From Methanofollis sp. (GTDB taxonomy: Archaea > Halobacteriota > Methanomicrobia > Methanomicrobiales > Methanofollaceae): DNA of 64,000 nt. Shown here piece after piece: positions 54,627-63,793 of the stretch. The stretch's first letter is position 1, and every line of letters begins with the position of its first letter. The notes below the pieces were generated by a model, which was not told the origin of the DNA, made no database searches, and saw nothing but the letters and a program-made list of their open reading frames with translations. The translations under genes and the position numbers were made by a program. The stretch spans positions 31,100 to 95,099 of the forward strand of contig NZ_JAQVNX010000001.1 of NCBI RefSeq assembly GCF_028702905.1, given 5' to 3'.

Positions 54627-55808
54627 ATGTATCTTATAGGTGAAGCTCTTGTAGGAACCGGCGCGGAACTCGCGCACATCGACCTTGTCATGGGGGACAA
54701 GCAGGGTCCGGTCGGGATGGCCTTTGCAAACAGCATTTCTCAGCTCTCTGCAGGTCACACCCCGCTCCTTGCGGTCATCCGCCCGAACCTGCTCACCAAG
54801 CCTGTCACCCTCATCATCCCGAAGGTGACGATGAAGAAGGGCGAGCAGGTGAACGAGATGTTCGGTCCGGCCCAGGCCGCCGTCGCGAAGGCCGTCGCCG
54901 ACTCTGTTGAGGAAGGCGTCTTCGAGGGTATCGACCTTGAAGAGACGGTCATCCTTGCGTCGGTCTTCATTGCACCCGAGGCAAAGGACTACAACAAGAT
55001 CTACCGCTCCAACTACGGCGCAACCAAGCTTGCGATCCGCCGCGCTCTCCAGAAGTTCCCTGACACCGAGACCCTTCTCTTCGAGAAGGACCGGTCCACC
55101 CATGCGGTCATGGGCTTCAAGGTGCAGCGCCTCTGGAACCCGCCGTACCTCCAGGTCGCTATGGACCTTGTGGACATGAAGAGGGTCGAGGAAGTGCTCA
55201 CTGCGGTTCCTGAGAACGATCATGTCGTCTTCGAGGCAGGCACGCCCCTGATCAAGCAGTTCGGGCTGAGTGTCCTCGGCGAGATCAGGAAGATCCGCCC
55301 GACTGCGTTCATCATCGCCGACCTCAAGACCCTGGACACCGGCAACCTCGAAGCACGGATGGCCTCAGACGCCGGTGCCGACGCCGTCGTCATCTCCGGC
55401 CTCGCACCGAACGCCACCATAGAGAAGGCGATCGAAGAGACGAAGAAGACCGGCATCTACTCGGTCATCGACATGCTCAATGTCAAGGACCCGGTTGCCC
55501 TCATCGCCTCCCTGAAGGTCAAGCCCGACATCGTGGAACTCCACCGCGCCATCGACACCGAGGGGCAGGAGTACTCCTGGGGCAACATCCCGGAGATCAA
55601 GAAGGCCGCGGGCGGCAAGCTCCTTGTCGCAACCGCCGGAGGGGTCAGGGCGGAAGTCGTGCCGAAGGCGATTGCATCGGGCGCCGACATCCTTGTCGTC
55701 GGCCGTGCAATCACCGCAAGCAAGGACATCCACCGGGCTGCCGAGGAGGTCCTCAGCAGGATGAACTCCGAGGAAATCGATCAGTTCCGTGTGATGACTG
55801 ATTTCTAA
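54627..55808 (+). CDS. fae-hps: Bifunctional formaldehyde-activating enzyme / 3-hexulose-6-phosphate synthase
   Basis: 393 residues. N-terminal Fae part (~1-165): MYLIGEALVGTGAELAHIDLVMGDKQGP, with catalytic His17, and IIPKVTMKKGEQVNEMFGPAQ; it condenses formaldehyde with tetrahydromethanopterin. C-terminal Hps part (~170-393), a TIM barrel like orotidine-phosphate decarboxylase: FIIADLKTLDTGNLEARMASDAGADAVVISG. It joins formaldehyde and ribulose-5-phosphate, or in archaea runs in reverse to make ribulose-5-phosphate, which RpiA (3.5 kb) isomerises. ATG 54627 with GAAGGG upstream; a long in-frame extension to 54318 is unlike Fae. A T-run (CTTTTTTTAAC) follows. Confidence 0.95.
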   Translation: MYLIGEALVGTGAELAHIDLVMGDKQGPVGMAFANSISQLSAGHTPLLAVIRPNLLTKPVTLIIPKVTMKKGEQVNEMFGPAQAAVAKAVADSVEEGVFEGIDLEETVILASVFIAPEAKDYNKIYRSNYGATKLAIRRALQKFPDTETLLFEKDRSTHAVMGFKVQRLWNPPYLQVAMDLVDMKRVEEVLTAVPENDHVVFEAGTPLIKQFGLSVLGEIRKIRPTAFIIADLKTLDTGNLEARMASDAGADAVVISGLAPNATIEKAIEETKKTGIYSVIDMLNVKDPVALIASLKVKPDIVELHRAIDTEGQEYSWGNIPEIKKAAGGKLLVATAGGVRAEVVPKAIASGADILVVGRAITASKDIHRAAEEVLSRMNSEEIDQFRVMTDF

Positions 55809-56111
55809 ATCTTTTTTTAACTTTGCAGAATCTCTTACACTCTGTCCGTTGATATCTCGATACGACAGAGCGCACGCGGATCCGCCGCCGTCCCCGCACA
55901 CACCTCCGGGGGGCACGTCGAAAATCAAAGATTATCTCTCCTCCCTCCGTTTGTCCCCGCTCTGGACTGGACAGGGGAAGAGCGAACAAAGGATTCTGAA
56001 GAAGGTGATTGCCACCTTCCCATCCGAATGGGGGGACGACCGGAGGGATTCAGGAAAGCCGCCGGGTTTTTGAAGGTCGTCCCCCGGCACAGGACACTCT
56101 CTCGTCTCCCC
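55809..56111. repeat. Hairpin-rich intergenic module (copy E, degenerate)
   Basis: Begins with the T-run after fae-hps (55810-55820). Contains CGAAAATCAAAGATTATCTC (55918-55937), a partial version of the module core, and loosely palindromic GC stretches. No gene. Convergent genes on both sides may share it as terminator. Confidence 0.45.
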
Positions 56112-56783
56112 TCAGCGTCTGTTCTCCTCCCCCACCTCGACGCTCCCACCCGGTTCGAGGATGACGACCTTCATGTCGGTCGTCCTCTCGATCGCCGCCT
56201 TGAAGCCGGTGAGGTCCTGCTCGATCACCGGAAAGGAGTTGTAGTGCATCGGGATGACCGTCGGCGCACCGACGAACTCCGCGGCCAGCATCGCCTCCTC
56301 TGGCCCCATCGTGTACCGTCCCCCCACAGGGAGGAGGGCGACGTCAGGGTGGTAGAGGTCGTGGACGAGTTTCATGTCTGAGAAGAGGCCGGTGTCCCCC
56401 GCGTGATAGACGCTGACGCCGTCCATCCTGACAACAAACCCGGCGGCCACGCCGCCGTAATAGCCGCCGCCCGCCGCCTCCAGCCAGGAGGAGTGGAGCG
56501 CCGGCGTCATCGTGAAAGAGACGCCCTCCACCTCGATCGTGCCGCCGATGTTCATCGGCTCCGCGGGCACGCCCTGCTCCCGCAGGTACTTCGCGATCTC
56601 GTTCATCGCCACGGTCGGCTTTCCGAAACGCACGGCCTCGCCCAGGTGGTCGGCATGGCCGTGTGTCACTGCCACAATATCGGGTGCGGCCCGGATCGGA
56701 CCGGACGGCACGAACGGATCGATCAATACACTCTTGCTGCCCTCAAGGAGGAAGCAGGCATGGCCAGGCCACGTGATCTTCAT
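56112..56783 (-). CDS. Metallo-beta-lactamase-fold hydrolase (UPF0173 type)
   Basis: 223 residues. MBL metal motif VTHGHADHLGEAV (HxHxDH), then TPALHSSWLE, VYHAGDTGLFSDM (HxGDT) and a late VIPMHYNSFP with the second-shell His. The family (UPF0173, predicted metal-dependent hydrolases) has no agreed substrate. ATG 56783 begins MKITWPGHACFLLEGSKS, the usual start. Convergent with fae-hps and separated from the next minus-strand gene by 59 bp. Confidence 0.85.
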   Translation of the reverse strand: MKITWPGHACFLLEGSKSVLIDPFVPSGPIRAAPDIVAVTHGHADHLGEAVRFGKPTVAMNEIAKYLREQGVPAEPMNIGGTIEVEGVSFTMTPALHSSWLEAAGGGYYGGVAAGFVVRMDGVSVYHAGDTGLFSDMKLVHDLYHPDVALLPVGGRYTMGPEEAMLAAEFVGAPTVIPMHYNSFPVIEQDLTGFKAAIERTTDMKVVILEPGGSVEVGEENRR

Positions 56784-56842
56784 GCACTCCCGTCTGCACC
56801 GGGAATAAAAAAAGGGGGTGGTCGGGTGGTCGCCACACGCGG

Positions 56843-57451
56843 TCAGGTAACGTCGATCAGTTCGGCCTCGGTCGCGTCGATCGCTTCCGAAAGGCCGTCA
56901 TTGACGAGGCCGCGAGTCATCTGCTCGGTGAGGTCGCGGTCTTCGAGGACGTCCTTGATCCGCTCCAGGAAGGGGTCGAGCGTTGCGTCCTCTTCCATGG
57001 CGATCACGTGCCGGTATTCCCTGAGGGACGAGGAGCTGATCCCGAGGAGTGCCGAGATCTCGTTCATCGTCTTCTCCGATGCGACCAGTTCAGAGAGGTA
57101 CTTCCGGTCGAAAGGCATGTCGAAGTCCGAGTCCCTGAAGAGCTTCAGCCTCACGCGTGCCCGCGCCACAGTCTTTGCAAGTTTCTCATTGCCGAGTTCA
57201 CGCGCGATTTCGGTGTCGTTTCTCTCTTCATTGAAGGAGATGACCAGAGTCGCAAGCTGACGGGGGGAGAGTTTGGTCTGGAAGAACCCCAGATCCAGAA
57301 TCTCGCGCATGATCAGTGCGACCTCGCGACCAACCGCATCGCGGTCCCTGAGACTCCCATGGATCTTCTTCATCGGCTCGACTATCTCCGTCTTGCTGGT
57401 GATGTCCTGGAAGAGTGCAAGGAGTTCCTTTTTTCTCTTGTCTGCAGGCAT
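56843..57451 (-). CDS. Conserved archaeal HTH-containing protein (CMI4-like)
   Basis: 202 residues, helical. Its layout closely parallels the haloarchaeal 'conditioned medium-induced protein 4': an N-terminal segment, a middle that reads ISFNEERNDTEIARELGNEKLAKTVARARVRLKLF (helix-turn-helix with DTEIARELG), a second ISALLGISSSSLREYRHVIAMEEDA (helix-turn-helix), and a C-terminal DRDLTEQMTRGLVNDGLSEAIDATE. Two tandem HTH units suggest DNA binding; targets unknown. ATG 57451 has the standard frame. Family assignment is from recall of the pattern, not from a search. Confidence 0.65.
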   Translation of the reverse strand: MPADKRKKELLALFQDITSKTEIVEPMKKIHGSLRDRDAVGREVALIMREILDLGFFQTKLSPRQLATLVISFNEERNDTEIARELGNEKLAKTVARARVRLKLFRDSDFDMPFDRKYLSELVASEKTMNEISALLGISSSSLREYRHVIAMEEDATLDPFLERIKDVLEDRDLTEQMTRGLVNDGLSEAIDATEAELIDVT

Positions 57452-57875
57452 GGCAATACCACACTAGGTCTGCATAACAATACGCCTTATGATATTTAAT
57501 TATTATCAATTGAACATTTTTGAATCCCTGTAGATTTAGGGAGCTATGAGGCTTATTTTTTTTATCAGACTATCTAAACACCATTCGTCAAAAAAAGTAA
57601 GGTTTATAATTACCCCATTATATCCGCCGATTTCCGGATTCTCGCGCAGGCAACCATTTCCTGGAGAGGCCCTATTCCATTTAATAGGTCCTGAAACACG
57701 GCCAAAACTCCGAGGGCCCGTTCTTTCTCTCGCCCCATAAAGATCGTGCCGAAGAGCACACCGGCACCATGCGGCGCTGTCTCTCCATGGGGATTGGCCT
57801 TCGCTCATCAGATGATATCGCAGAAAAGTGGCTTTTTAATCTTCCAGTTTAAATAGTATAACGGGACTGATTGCA
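57452..57875. other. AT-rich divergent intergenic region
   Basis: 424 bp with no supported gene, containing the promoters of the CMI4-like gene and glyS. The AT-rich part is 57478-57620. For glyS, GTTTAAATAG (57848-57857) is about 24 bases before the GTG start at 57876, so the glyS mRNA is probably leaderless. A minus-strand TATA is likely within 57480-57500. Confidence 0.4.
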
Positions 57876-59600
57876 GTGAGTGATATCTACGATAAAGTCA
57901 TAGAGCTGGCAAAACGCCGCGGTTTTGTCTGGCCCTCCGCAGAAGTCTATGGTGCGGTTGCAGGGTTCATCGACTACGGCCCCCTCGGTGCGATGATGAA
58001 ACGCCGGATCGAGGCGATCTGGAGGCATTACTATGTCATCAGGGAGGGCTACTATGAGATCGAGTGCCCGACCGTCGGGACAGAATCTATATATGTTGCC
58101 TCCGGGCATGTGAAGGGGTTCGCCGACAAGATGTGCCAGTGCCCCCACTGCAACGAGTACTTCAGGGCCGACCACCTTGCCGAAGCCTGCGGCATCCACA
58201 ACGCCGGCATCCTCTCGAAAGAGGACCTTGCAAAGGCTGTCGCCCCTGCCAGGTGCCCGGCCTGCGACGAGGTCTTTGGCGACGTCGAGGTCTTCGACTT
58301 CAACCTGATGTTCCAGACGACGATCGGTCCGGGCTCGCAGAGGCGGGGGTACCTGCGGCCTGAGACCGCGCAGGGGATGTTCACCGACTTCTCCCGTCTC
58401 TCTCGCTTCTACCGCATGAAACTCCCCTTCGGTGCTGTCCAGATCGGCAAGTCGTACAGGAACGAGATCTCTCCCAGGCAGGGCATGATCCGCCTGCGTG
58501 AGTTCACCCAGGCCGAGGCTGAGATCTTCGTCAACCCCTCGGAGAAGAACCACCCGAACTTCTCCCGCTATGCCGACTATACAGTCGATCTCTGGGGGAT
58601 CGAGCAGGAGCAGAAGGACCTGCCCGCGATCAAGAAGACGATGCGCCAGGCGGTGGACGAGGGGATCATCGCCAACGAGTACATCGCCTACTACCTCGCC
58701 CTCACCCACGAACTCCTGGTCACCATCGGGATTGACCCGGCCCGGATGCGCTTCCGCCAGCACCTGCCCGACGAGAGGGCGCACTACGCGATCGACTGCT
58801 GGGACGCCGAGGTCCTCTCCGACCGCTTCGGCTGGGTCGAGACAGTCGGCATCGCCGACCGGACAGACTACGACCTGCGCGCTCATTCAAAGGAGAGCGG
58901 CGACTCCATGACCGTCTTCGTCCCCTTCGCCGAGGCACGGAAGGAGAAGAGGCTGCGGATCGTCGCGGACATGGGCACTCTCGGCCCGAAGTACCGCGGC
59001 AAGGCAAAGAAGATCGCCGACGCCCTTGCCGAGGCTGCGCCCGGCCCTGACGGCGCCGACGTCGTCGTCGACGGCGAGACCTACCACATCCCCGGCGACC
59101 TCTACACTGTCAGCGAGGAGGAGGTCGAGGTCCGCGGCGTCGAGGTGCGGCCCCATGTCATCGAGCCCTCGTACGGCATCGACAGGATGATCTACGGTGT
59201 CCTCGAACACGCCTACGACGAGGAGATGGTCGAGGGTGAGGAGAGGCGCGTGATGCACTTCGCCCCCTGCGTCGCCCCGGTCCAGGTCGCCGTCTTCCCG
59301 CTCGTGAACAAGGACGGCCTCGACAGCGTGGCACGGGAGATCGCCATCGACCTCCAGGACGGCGGCATCCTTGCCGACTACGATGACAACGGTGCCATTG
59401 GTAGGCGGTACCGCCGCCAGGATGAGATCGGGACTCCCTTTGCCGTCACCATCGACTACGAGACGAAGGAGAAGGGCACGGTCACCCTGCGCGACCGCGA
59501 CTCCATGGAGCAGGTGCGCCTCCCGATCGCCGACGTTCATGCAACGCTCATGTCGCTCGTCTCCGGCCGCACGCGGTTTGCAGACCTGAAACAGGCATGA
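57876..59600 (+). CDS. glyS: Glycyl-tRNA synthetase (dimeric class II)
   Basis: 574 residues from GTG 57876. Class II motifs: motif 1 around FIDYGPLGAMMKRRIEAIWR, motif 2 in FGAVQIGKSYRNEISPRQGMIRLREFTQAEAEIF, motif 3 in VIEPSYGIDRMIYGVLEHAY. A zinc-binding insertion is seen in CQCPHCNEYF...CPACDEVF. Charges tRNA-Gly in the cytosol. The stop overlaps the start of hef by four bases (ATGA), an unexpected pairing seen in several methanogens. Confidence 0.95.
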   Translation: MSDIYDKVIELAKRRGFVWPSAEVYGAVAGFIDYGPLGAMMKRRIEAIWRHYYVIREGYYEIECPTVGTESIYVASGHVKGFADKMCQCPHCNEYFRADHLAEACGIHNAGILSKEDLAKAVAPARCPACDEVFGDVEVFDFNLMFQTTIGPGSQRRGYLRPETAQGMFTDFSRLSRFYRMKLPFGAVQIGKSYRNEISPRQGMIRLREFTQAEAEIFVNPSEKNHPNFSRYADYTVDLWGIEQEQKDLPAIKKTMRQAVDEGIIANEYIAYYLALTHELLVTIGIDPARMRFRQHLPDERAHYAIDCWDAEVLSDRFGWVETVGIADRTDYDLRAHSKESGDSMTVFVPFAEARKEKRLRIVADMGTLGPKYRGKAKKIADALAEAAPGPDGADVVVDGETYHIPGDLYTVSEEEVEVRGVEVRPHVIEPSYGIDRMIYGVLEHAYDEEMVEGEERRVMHFAPCVAPVQVAVFPLVNKDGLDSVAREIAIDLQDGGILADYDDNGAIGRRYRRQDEIGTPFAVTIDYETKEKGTVTLRDRDSMEQVRLPIADVHATLMSLVSGRTRFADLKQA

Positions 59601-61822
59601 ACTACCTCACCCACCCCCTCATCAGGCCGGAAAGCCTGGAGGAGCGGCGTTATCAACTCGCCATCGCCCTGAAAGCGATGGACGCCCACACGATGGTGGT
59701 CCTCCCGACGGGCCTTGGGAAGACCGCCATCGCCCTGATTGTGGCGGCGTCGCGATTGTACCGCGAGGGGGGGAGACTGCTCGTCCTCGCGCCGACAAAG
59801 CCCCTGGTCGAGCAGCACCTCCGCTATTTCTCCGAGCGCCTTGCCCTGCCCGAGGGCGCCTGCGCGATCTTCACCGGCGCAACCGATCCCGGGGAACGGA
59901 AAGAGGCATGGGACGGTGCGCAGGCAATCTTTGCGACGCCGCAGGTGATCAAGAACGACCTGATCGCAGGGAGGTACTCGCTCGACGATGTCACTCTCCT
60001 TGTCGTGGACGAGTGCCACCGGGCGGTCGGGAACTATGCCTATGTCTTTCTTGCCCGGCGCTACCTATCGACGGCGTCGAACCCCCTCCTCCTTGCGATG
60101 ACCGCAAGTCCGGGCGGCGACCACGGGAAGGTGGAGGAGGTGATGGAAAACCTCGGCGTCGTGCAGGTCGAGACGAGGACCGAGTCGGACGCCGACGTAC
60201 GCCCGTACGTCCATGAGCGGGAGATGGAGTATCTCTCGGTGGACCTGCCCGGCGAACTCGGCCTTGCCATCGCCGACCTGAACATCCTCCTCGATTCCCG
60301 CCTGGCCGCCCTGAACAGGGCCGAGTTCCACGCCCCTGTCCGGGACAAACTCTCCATGAAGGCCCTCAACCGGCTCAACGCGGAGATCCAGGGACGGATC
60401 GCACAGCGCGACCAGGCGGGATTCATGGCGGCCTCGATCTATGCAGAATTGATGAAACTCCGCCATGCCGTCTCCCTTGCCGAGGCGCAGGGGAGTTGCG
60501 TCCTCACCGCGTACCTCGAGAAACTCGCGTCCGAGGGGCGGTCGGGGAGCGGGACAAAGGCAAGCATACGTCTTGCGGCAGACCCGGTCTTCCAGCGTCT
60601 CTGCGACAGGGCAATGTCGTGGGACGGCGAGCTCCACCCCAAGGTCGGGCTGGCCGTTTCTCTTGTCGCAGAACAGGCGCGGGAGCACCCGGAGAGTCGG
60701 ACCATTCTCTTTGCAAGTTTCCGGGACACGGTCGGCCTCCTCGTCGACGCCCTCGCCGACGCCGGCATTCATGCCGAGCGTTTCGTGGGGCAGGCGTCCC
60801 GTGACGCGGAGAAGGGGCTTTCCCAGAAGCAGCAGATCGATGTCCTGAAGAGGTTCCGGGAGGGGGAGTTCCCGGCGATCGTCTCGACGTCGGTCGGCGA
60901 GGAGGGTCTCGATGTCCCCTCGACTGACCTTGTCGTCTTCTACGAGGCGGTTCCGTCGGAGATACGGAGCATCCAGAGGAAGGGGCGGACAGGCAGGAGC
61001 GGCGCCGGCAGGATCGTCGTCATCACCACGAAGGGAACCTCGGACGAGGTGTACCGCTTTGTCTCCCAGCAGAGAGAAAAGGCGATGATCAAGGGGATCC
61101 GCACGCTCAGGGGTTCCGGTGCGCCCGCTCCTGTCCAGACGAGCATCGGGGCATTTGCCCGGCCCGTGCCCCAACCTGCGGGGCCGGCGATCACGGTGGA
61201 CGATCGGGAGATGGCGTCCCGCGTCGCCGAGACTCTCTCAGACCTCGGGCTTCGGGTCACCCTCACGCGCCTGGAGGTCGGGGACTATGCCGTCGGCGAC
61301 CGCATCCTTGTCGAGAGGAAGACGGTCCAGGACTTCGCGGACACCCTGGTCGAGCGCGACCTCCTCGGGCAGGTGCGGGACCTTGCGGCAGCGGCGGTGA
61401 GGCCGGTGCTGATCGTCGAGGGCGAGGGCGACCTATACGGGGCGCGGGACATCCACCCGAATGCGATCCGGGGCGCCCTTGCAGCGATCACGGTGGGGAT
61501 GGGGGTCTCCGTTCTCTTCACGCGGTCGGCCGAGGAGACGGCGGAGATGCTCGCCGTGCTCGCAAAGCGCGAGGAGAGCGAAGGGGGCGGCGAGCGGAAG
61601 TTGCCGCCGGGAAAGACTTTTGCAACTGCAGCCGAGCAGCAGGAGAATGTGGTCGCCGCCTTCCCGGAGGTCGGGCTGAAGAATGCCCGGGCTCTCCTCG
61701 AACACTTCGGGTCGGTGCGGGCGGTCATCGACGCGGAAAAAGAGGACCTGATCAAGGTGAAGGGGATCGGAGAGAAGACCGCCAGGACGATCCTTGAACT
61801 CAGTCGCCGACCTTACGACTGA
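59597..61822 (+). CDS. hef: Hef, XPF/FANCM-type helicase-nuclease
   Basis: 741 residues. Helicase half: VVLPTGLGKTAIAL (Walker A), LLVVDECHRAVGNYAYV (DECH box), MTASPG, and motif VI QRKGRTGRSG. Nuclease half: ITVDDREMASRV...LEVGDYAVGDRILVERKTVQDFADTLVERDL with the ERK-x3-D catalytic motif, then a helix-hairpin-helix pair at the C-terminus (FPEVGLKNARALLEHFGS...VKGIGEKTARTILELS). It processes stalled replication forks. ATG overlaps the glyS stop, and its 3' end overlaps the small zinc gene on the other strand by 10 bases. Confidence 0.95.
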   Translation: MNYLTHPLIRPESLEERRYQLAIALKAMDAHTMVVLPTGLGKTAIALIVAASRLYREGGRLLVLAPTKPLVEQHLRYFSERLALPEGACAIFTGATDPGERKEAWDGAQAIFATPQVIKNDLIAGRYSLDDVTLLVVDECHRAVGNYAYVFLARRYLSTASNPLLLAMTASPGGDHGKVEEVMENLGVVQVETRTESDADVRPYVHEREMEYLSVDLPGELGLAIADLNILLDSRLAALNRAEFHAPVRDKLSMKALNRLNAEIQGRIAQRDQAGFMAASIYAELMKLRHAVSLAEAQGSCVLTAYLEKLASEGRSGSGTKASIRLAADPVFQRLCDRAMSWDGELHPKVGLAVSLVAEQAREHPESRTILFASFRDTVGLLVDALADAGIHAERFVGQASRDAEKGLSQKQQIDVLKRFREGEFPAIVSTSVGEEGLDVPSTDLVVFYEAVPSEIRSIQRKGRTGRSGAGRIVVITTKGTSDEVYRFVSQQREKAMIKGIRTLRGSGAPAPVQTSIGAFARPVPQPAGPAITVDDREMASRVAETLSDLGLRVTLTRLEVGDYAVGDRILVERKTVQDFADTLVERDLLGQVRDLAAAAVRPVLIVEGEGDLYGARDIHPNAIRGALAAITVGMGVSVLFTRSAEETAEMLAVLAKREESEGGGERKLPPGKTFATAAEQQENVVAAFPEVGLKNARALLEHFGSVRAVIDAEKEDLIKVKGIGEKTARTILELSRRPYD

Positions 61823-62163
61823 CGGAGCATCCGGAGGGCCTCGGCCCCCGCGAGCACGGCCTCCATCAGGGTGAGGCAGCGCCGCTCGTCCTGCTCGCCT
61901 TCGACGCGGGCGCAGAGGGAGGCGATCGCCCCTTCGATCCCGGCCTCGGCCGACCCGGCCGGCCGGGGTACGGCGACCGCCGCGGGCGCCGGAGGCTCAG
62001 GGGTGCGCTCACCTTCCGCGCCTCTCTCGGCACAGACAACGCAGAATGTCTTTCCCCTGTACTCGAAGAGGGGAGATCCGCAGATTTTGCACTCCTTCGC
62101 AAGCATTTTACCTCCTTTCAGGAGGTATTCTGCCATGATGTCCTCGGGTTTTTTCTCTGCCAT
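61813..62163 (-). CDS. Sjogren/scleroderma autoantigen p27-like zinc-ribbon protein
   Basis: 116 residues from ATG 62163. Begins MAEKKPEDIMAEYLLKGGKMLAKECKICGSPLFEYRGKTFCVVC: this is the SSSCA1/autoantigen-p27 domain, with a CxxC...CxxC zinc ribbon. A Pro/Ala-rich linker and a helical tail (IASLCARVEGEQDERRCLTLMEAVLAG) follow. In archaea the family is small, widespread and uncharacterised. An extension to 62244 is AT-rich promoter DNA, so it is rejected. Convergent with hef. Confidence 0.85.
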   Translation of the reverse strand: MAEKKPEDIMAEYLLKGGKMLAKECKICGSPLFEYRGKTFCVVCAERGAEGERTPEPPAPAAVAVPRPAGSAEAGIEGAIASLCARVEGEQDERRCLTLMEAVLAGAEALRMLRQS

Positions 62164-62236
62164 GTGGGTCACCGATTCCTCTGATAAATGAATGTATATA
62201 AGACTGGCAATGATATAGTATAAAGGGTGATTGAGT

Positions 62237-62500
62237 ATGGCCACTCCACAAGAAACGATAAATGTCTGTATCCAGATGCTTCAGCATATCTCTGAAGATA
62301 ACACAATCCCGCGGAACATCCGCAGGGTTGCTGACGAAACAAAGGCCCTTCTTATGAACGAGGAAAAGAGTATTGGTTTCAGGGCAGCAGAGGCCATCTC
62401 CACCATTGACGAGATCAGCAACGACCCGAACATGCCGGTACACGCCCGCACCCGCATCTGGGAACTTGTCTCGCAGCTTGAGAGCATCCCTCTCGACTGA
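62237..62500 (+). CDS. UPF0147 family small helical protein
   Basis: 87 residues from ATG 62237. [83 protein letters not shown] is the UPF0147 pattern; the [14 protein letters not shown] and [13 protein letters not shown] elements are highly conserved among euryarchaea. All-helical, function unknown. Upstream, TATAGTATAAAGG (62212-62224) probably holds the TATA box. Divergent from the p27-like gene. A T-run follows the stop (62502-62509). Confidence 0.9.
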   Translation: MATPQETINVCIQMLQHISEDNTIPRNIRRVADETKALLMNEEKSIGFRAAEAISTIDEISNDPNMPVHARTRIWELVSQLESIPLD

Positions 62501-62524
62501 ACTTTTTTTCGTATACTATCTTTT

Positions 62525-62941
62525 TCAGGGGATGACCGTGCACAGGACGGTCCGCTCCCGGTGCTCCCTGACGTCGAGTTCGAGGAGCACGATCTGCTGC
62601 CAGGTACCGAGGCGTAGCGCCCCGTCCTGCACAGGGACGACGAGCGAGGGGCCGACAAGGGACGCCCGCACGTGCGAGCGGCCGTTGCCGTCTCCCCAGC
62701 GTGCGTCGTGGGCATAGGCGATGCCGGAGGGGGCGACGCGTTTGAGGGCGTCTGCAAGGTCGCGGAGGACGCCGTCCTCGTATTCGATGGTGGTGAGGGC
62801 GGCGGTCGACCCGATGATAAAGAGGGCGCAGGCTCCGGTCACGGTGCCGCTTGCGGCGACGCACCGGCGCACCGCGGCGGTGAGGTCGACGATCTCCCCC
62901 TCGCCGTGGGTGGTGACGGTGATCTCTTCCTGGTAGACCAT
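62525..62941 (-). CDS. YjbQ/UPF0047 family protein (secondary thiamine-phosphate synthase type)
   Basis: 138 residues. The family signature is visible: VTGACALFIIGSTAALTTIEYEDG, AHDARWGDGNGRSHVRASLVGPSLVVPVQDGALRLGTWQQIVLLELD, with conserved His and the GTWQ motif at the C-terminus. Members can complement thiamine-phosphate synthase defects, but the native role is uncertain. A thiC remnant elsewhere in the window makes the thiamine connection worth noting but not proven. Upstream gap to 63200 (260 bp) holds no gene. Confidence 0.88.
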   Translation of the reverse strand: MVYQEEITVTTHGEGEIVDLTAAVRRCVAASGTVTGACALFIIGSTAALTTIEYEDGVLRDLADALKRVAPSGIAYAHDARWGDGNGRSHVRASLVGPSLVVPVQDGALRLGTWQQIVLLELDVREHRERTVLCTVIP

Positions 62942-63200
62942 ACGGTGCCCCTCGGCGGGAGGGGGGAAAAGAGTAGCGGTAAGGGACCAGAATATTCTTC
63001 GTGCCGCGGGGAGAACCTCGGGGTGATGTGCGGCGTCTCTCCCGCAGGTTGTCTCCGGGATCTCCGGATCGCCTCCTTCTGGGTGTTGGACAGGGAAATC
63101 TCAGATCTGAGTTCTCTGCGGTGTTCCGTGGTGGGCATCGCCCCGTATTATGGGGCGTCCGATATATTTGAATTATGGAAATGATGGTTAAGGGGGGATT

Positions 63201-63449
63201 TTAGTGATTATCCTCATTTTTCGAGCCTATTTCGGGTGTTGTCCATACCTCTAAGGAAATTGCAGCTTGCACACCGTATAATTTACGCAATATATCTTCC
63301 TTTCTTTCTTTACCTATCCAGCTGCTACCCAGGACAATCTGCACCACCTCTTCAATTTTGTACCAAATATCTGTGGAATCTAGATCGTTCCCATAACTCT
63401 GATCCCATATTTTGTAGGGATAGTATGCTGCCCTCAAATACCGATCCAC
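63201..63449 (-). CDS. Small AT-rich accessory protein 1, unknown
   Basis: 82 residues from GTG 63449: rich in Trp, Tyr and Ile (MDRYLRAAYYPYKIWDQSYG, later EEVVQIVLGSSWIGKERKEDILRKLYG). Composition differs from the GC-rich chromosome. No motif recognised. Lies 27 bp after the next small gene on the same strand, so they may form one unit. Possibly part of an accessory patch beside the dispersed element. Confidence 0.5.
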   Translation of the reverse strand: MDRYLRAAYYPYKIWDQSYGNDLDSTDIWYKIEEVVQIVLGSSWIGKERKEDILRKLYGVQAAISLEVWTTPEIGSKNEDNH

Positions 63450-63476
63450 TTCGTTAAAAACTACAGTGGGCTGATA

Positions 63477-63707
63477 TTATTCACGGTTACGGGCAAAAAG
63501 TGCTTTGTCTGCCTCTTCTTGGTTATAGAATCTGAATCGAATGATATTTCTCGGATCAAATGGTTCCTTGAAGGGATATTCTAGGGGATCATTTATATGC
63601 CGATCAAGTTCCCTTTTTTGAGCGGGGGTAAGATCCTGTCCATTGTCTGCAGCAAGGAGGTACGCTTCAGCCTCCTTGACGGTGCTGAACTGAAACCGAG
63701 TGGCCAT
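63477..63707 (-). CDS. Small AT-rich accessory protein 2, unknown
   Basis: 76 residues from ATG 63707: MATRFQFSTVKEAEAYLLAADNGQDLTPAQKRELDRHINDPLEYPF, then FDPRNIIRFRFYNQEEADKALFARNRE. Mixed alpha/beta, charged, soluble. An antitoxin-like or regulatory role is conceivable because it is first in a two-gene unit, but nothing in the sequence proves it. The longer frame to 63887 runs into the dispersed element and is rejected. Its 5' end is ~85 bp from that element's right end. Confidence 0.5.
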   Translation of the reverse strand: MATRFQFSTVKEAEAYLLAADNGQDLTPAQKRELDRHINDPLEYPFKEPFDPRNIIRFRFYNQEEADKALFARNRE

Positions 63708-63793
63708 AGAATATCCTGTGGCGACAGGGATTATAACAGTGTCTGTATGACGACTAAAGCCCAGTATATTGTCGTATTTTGATTTTTTTCGGC

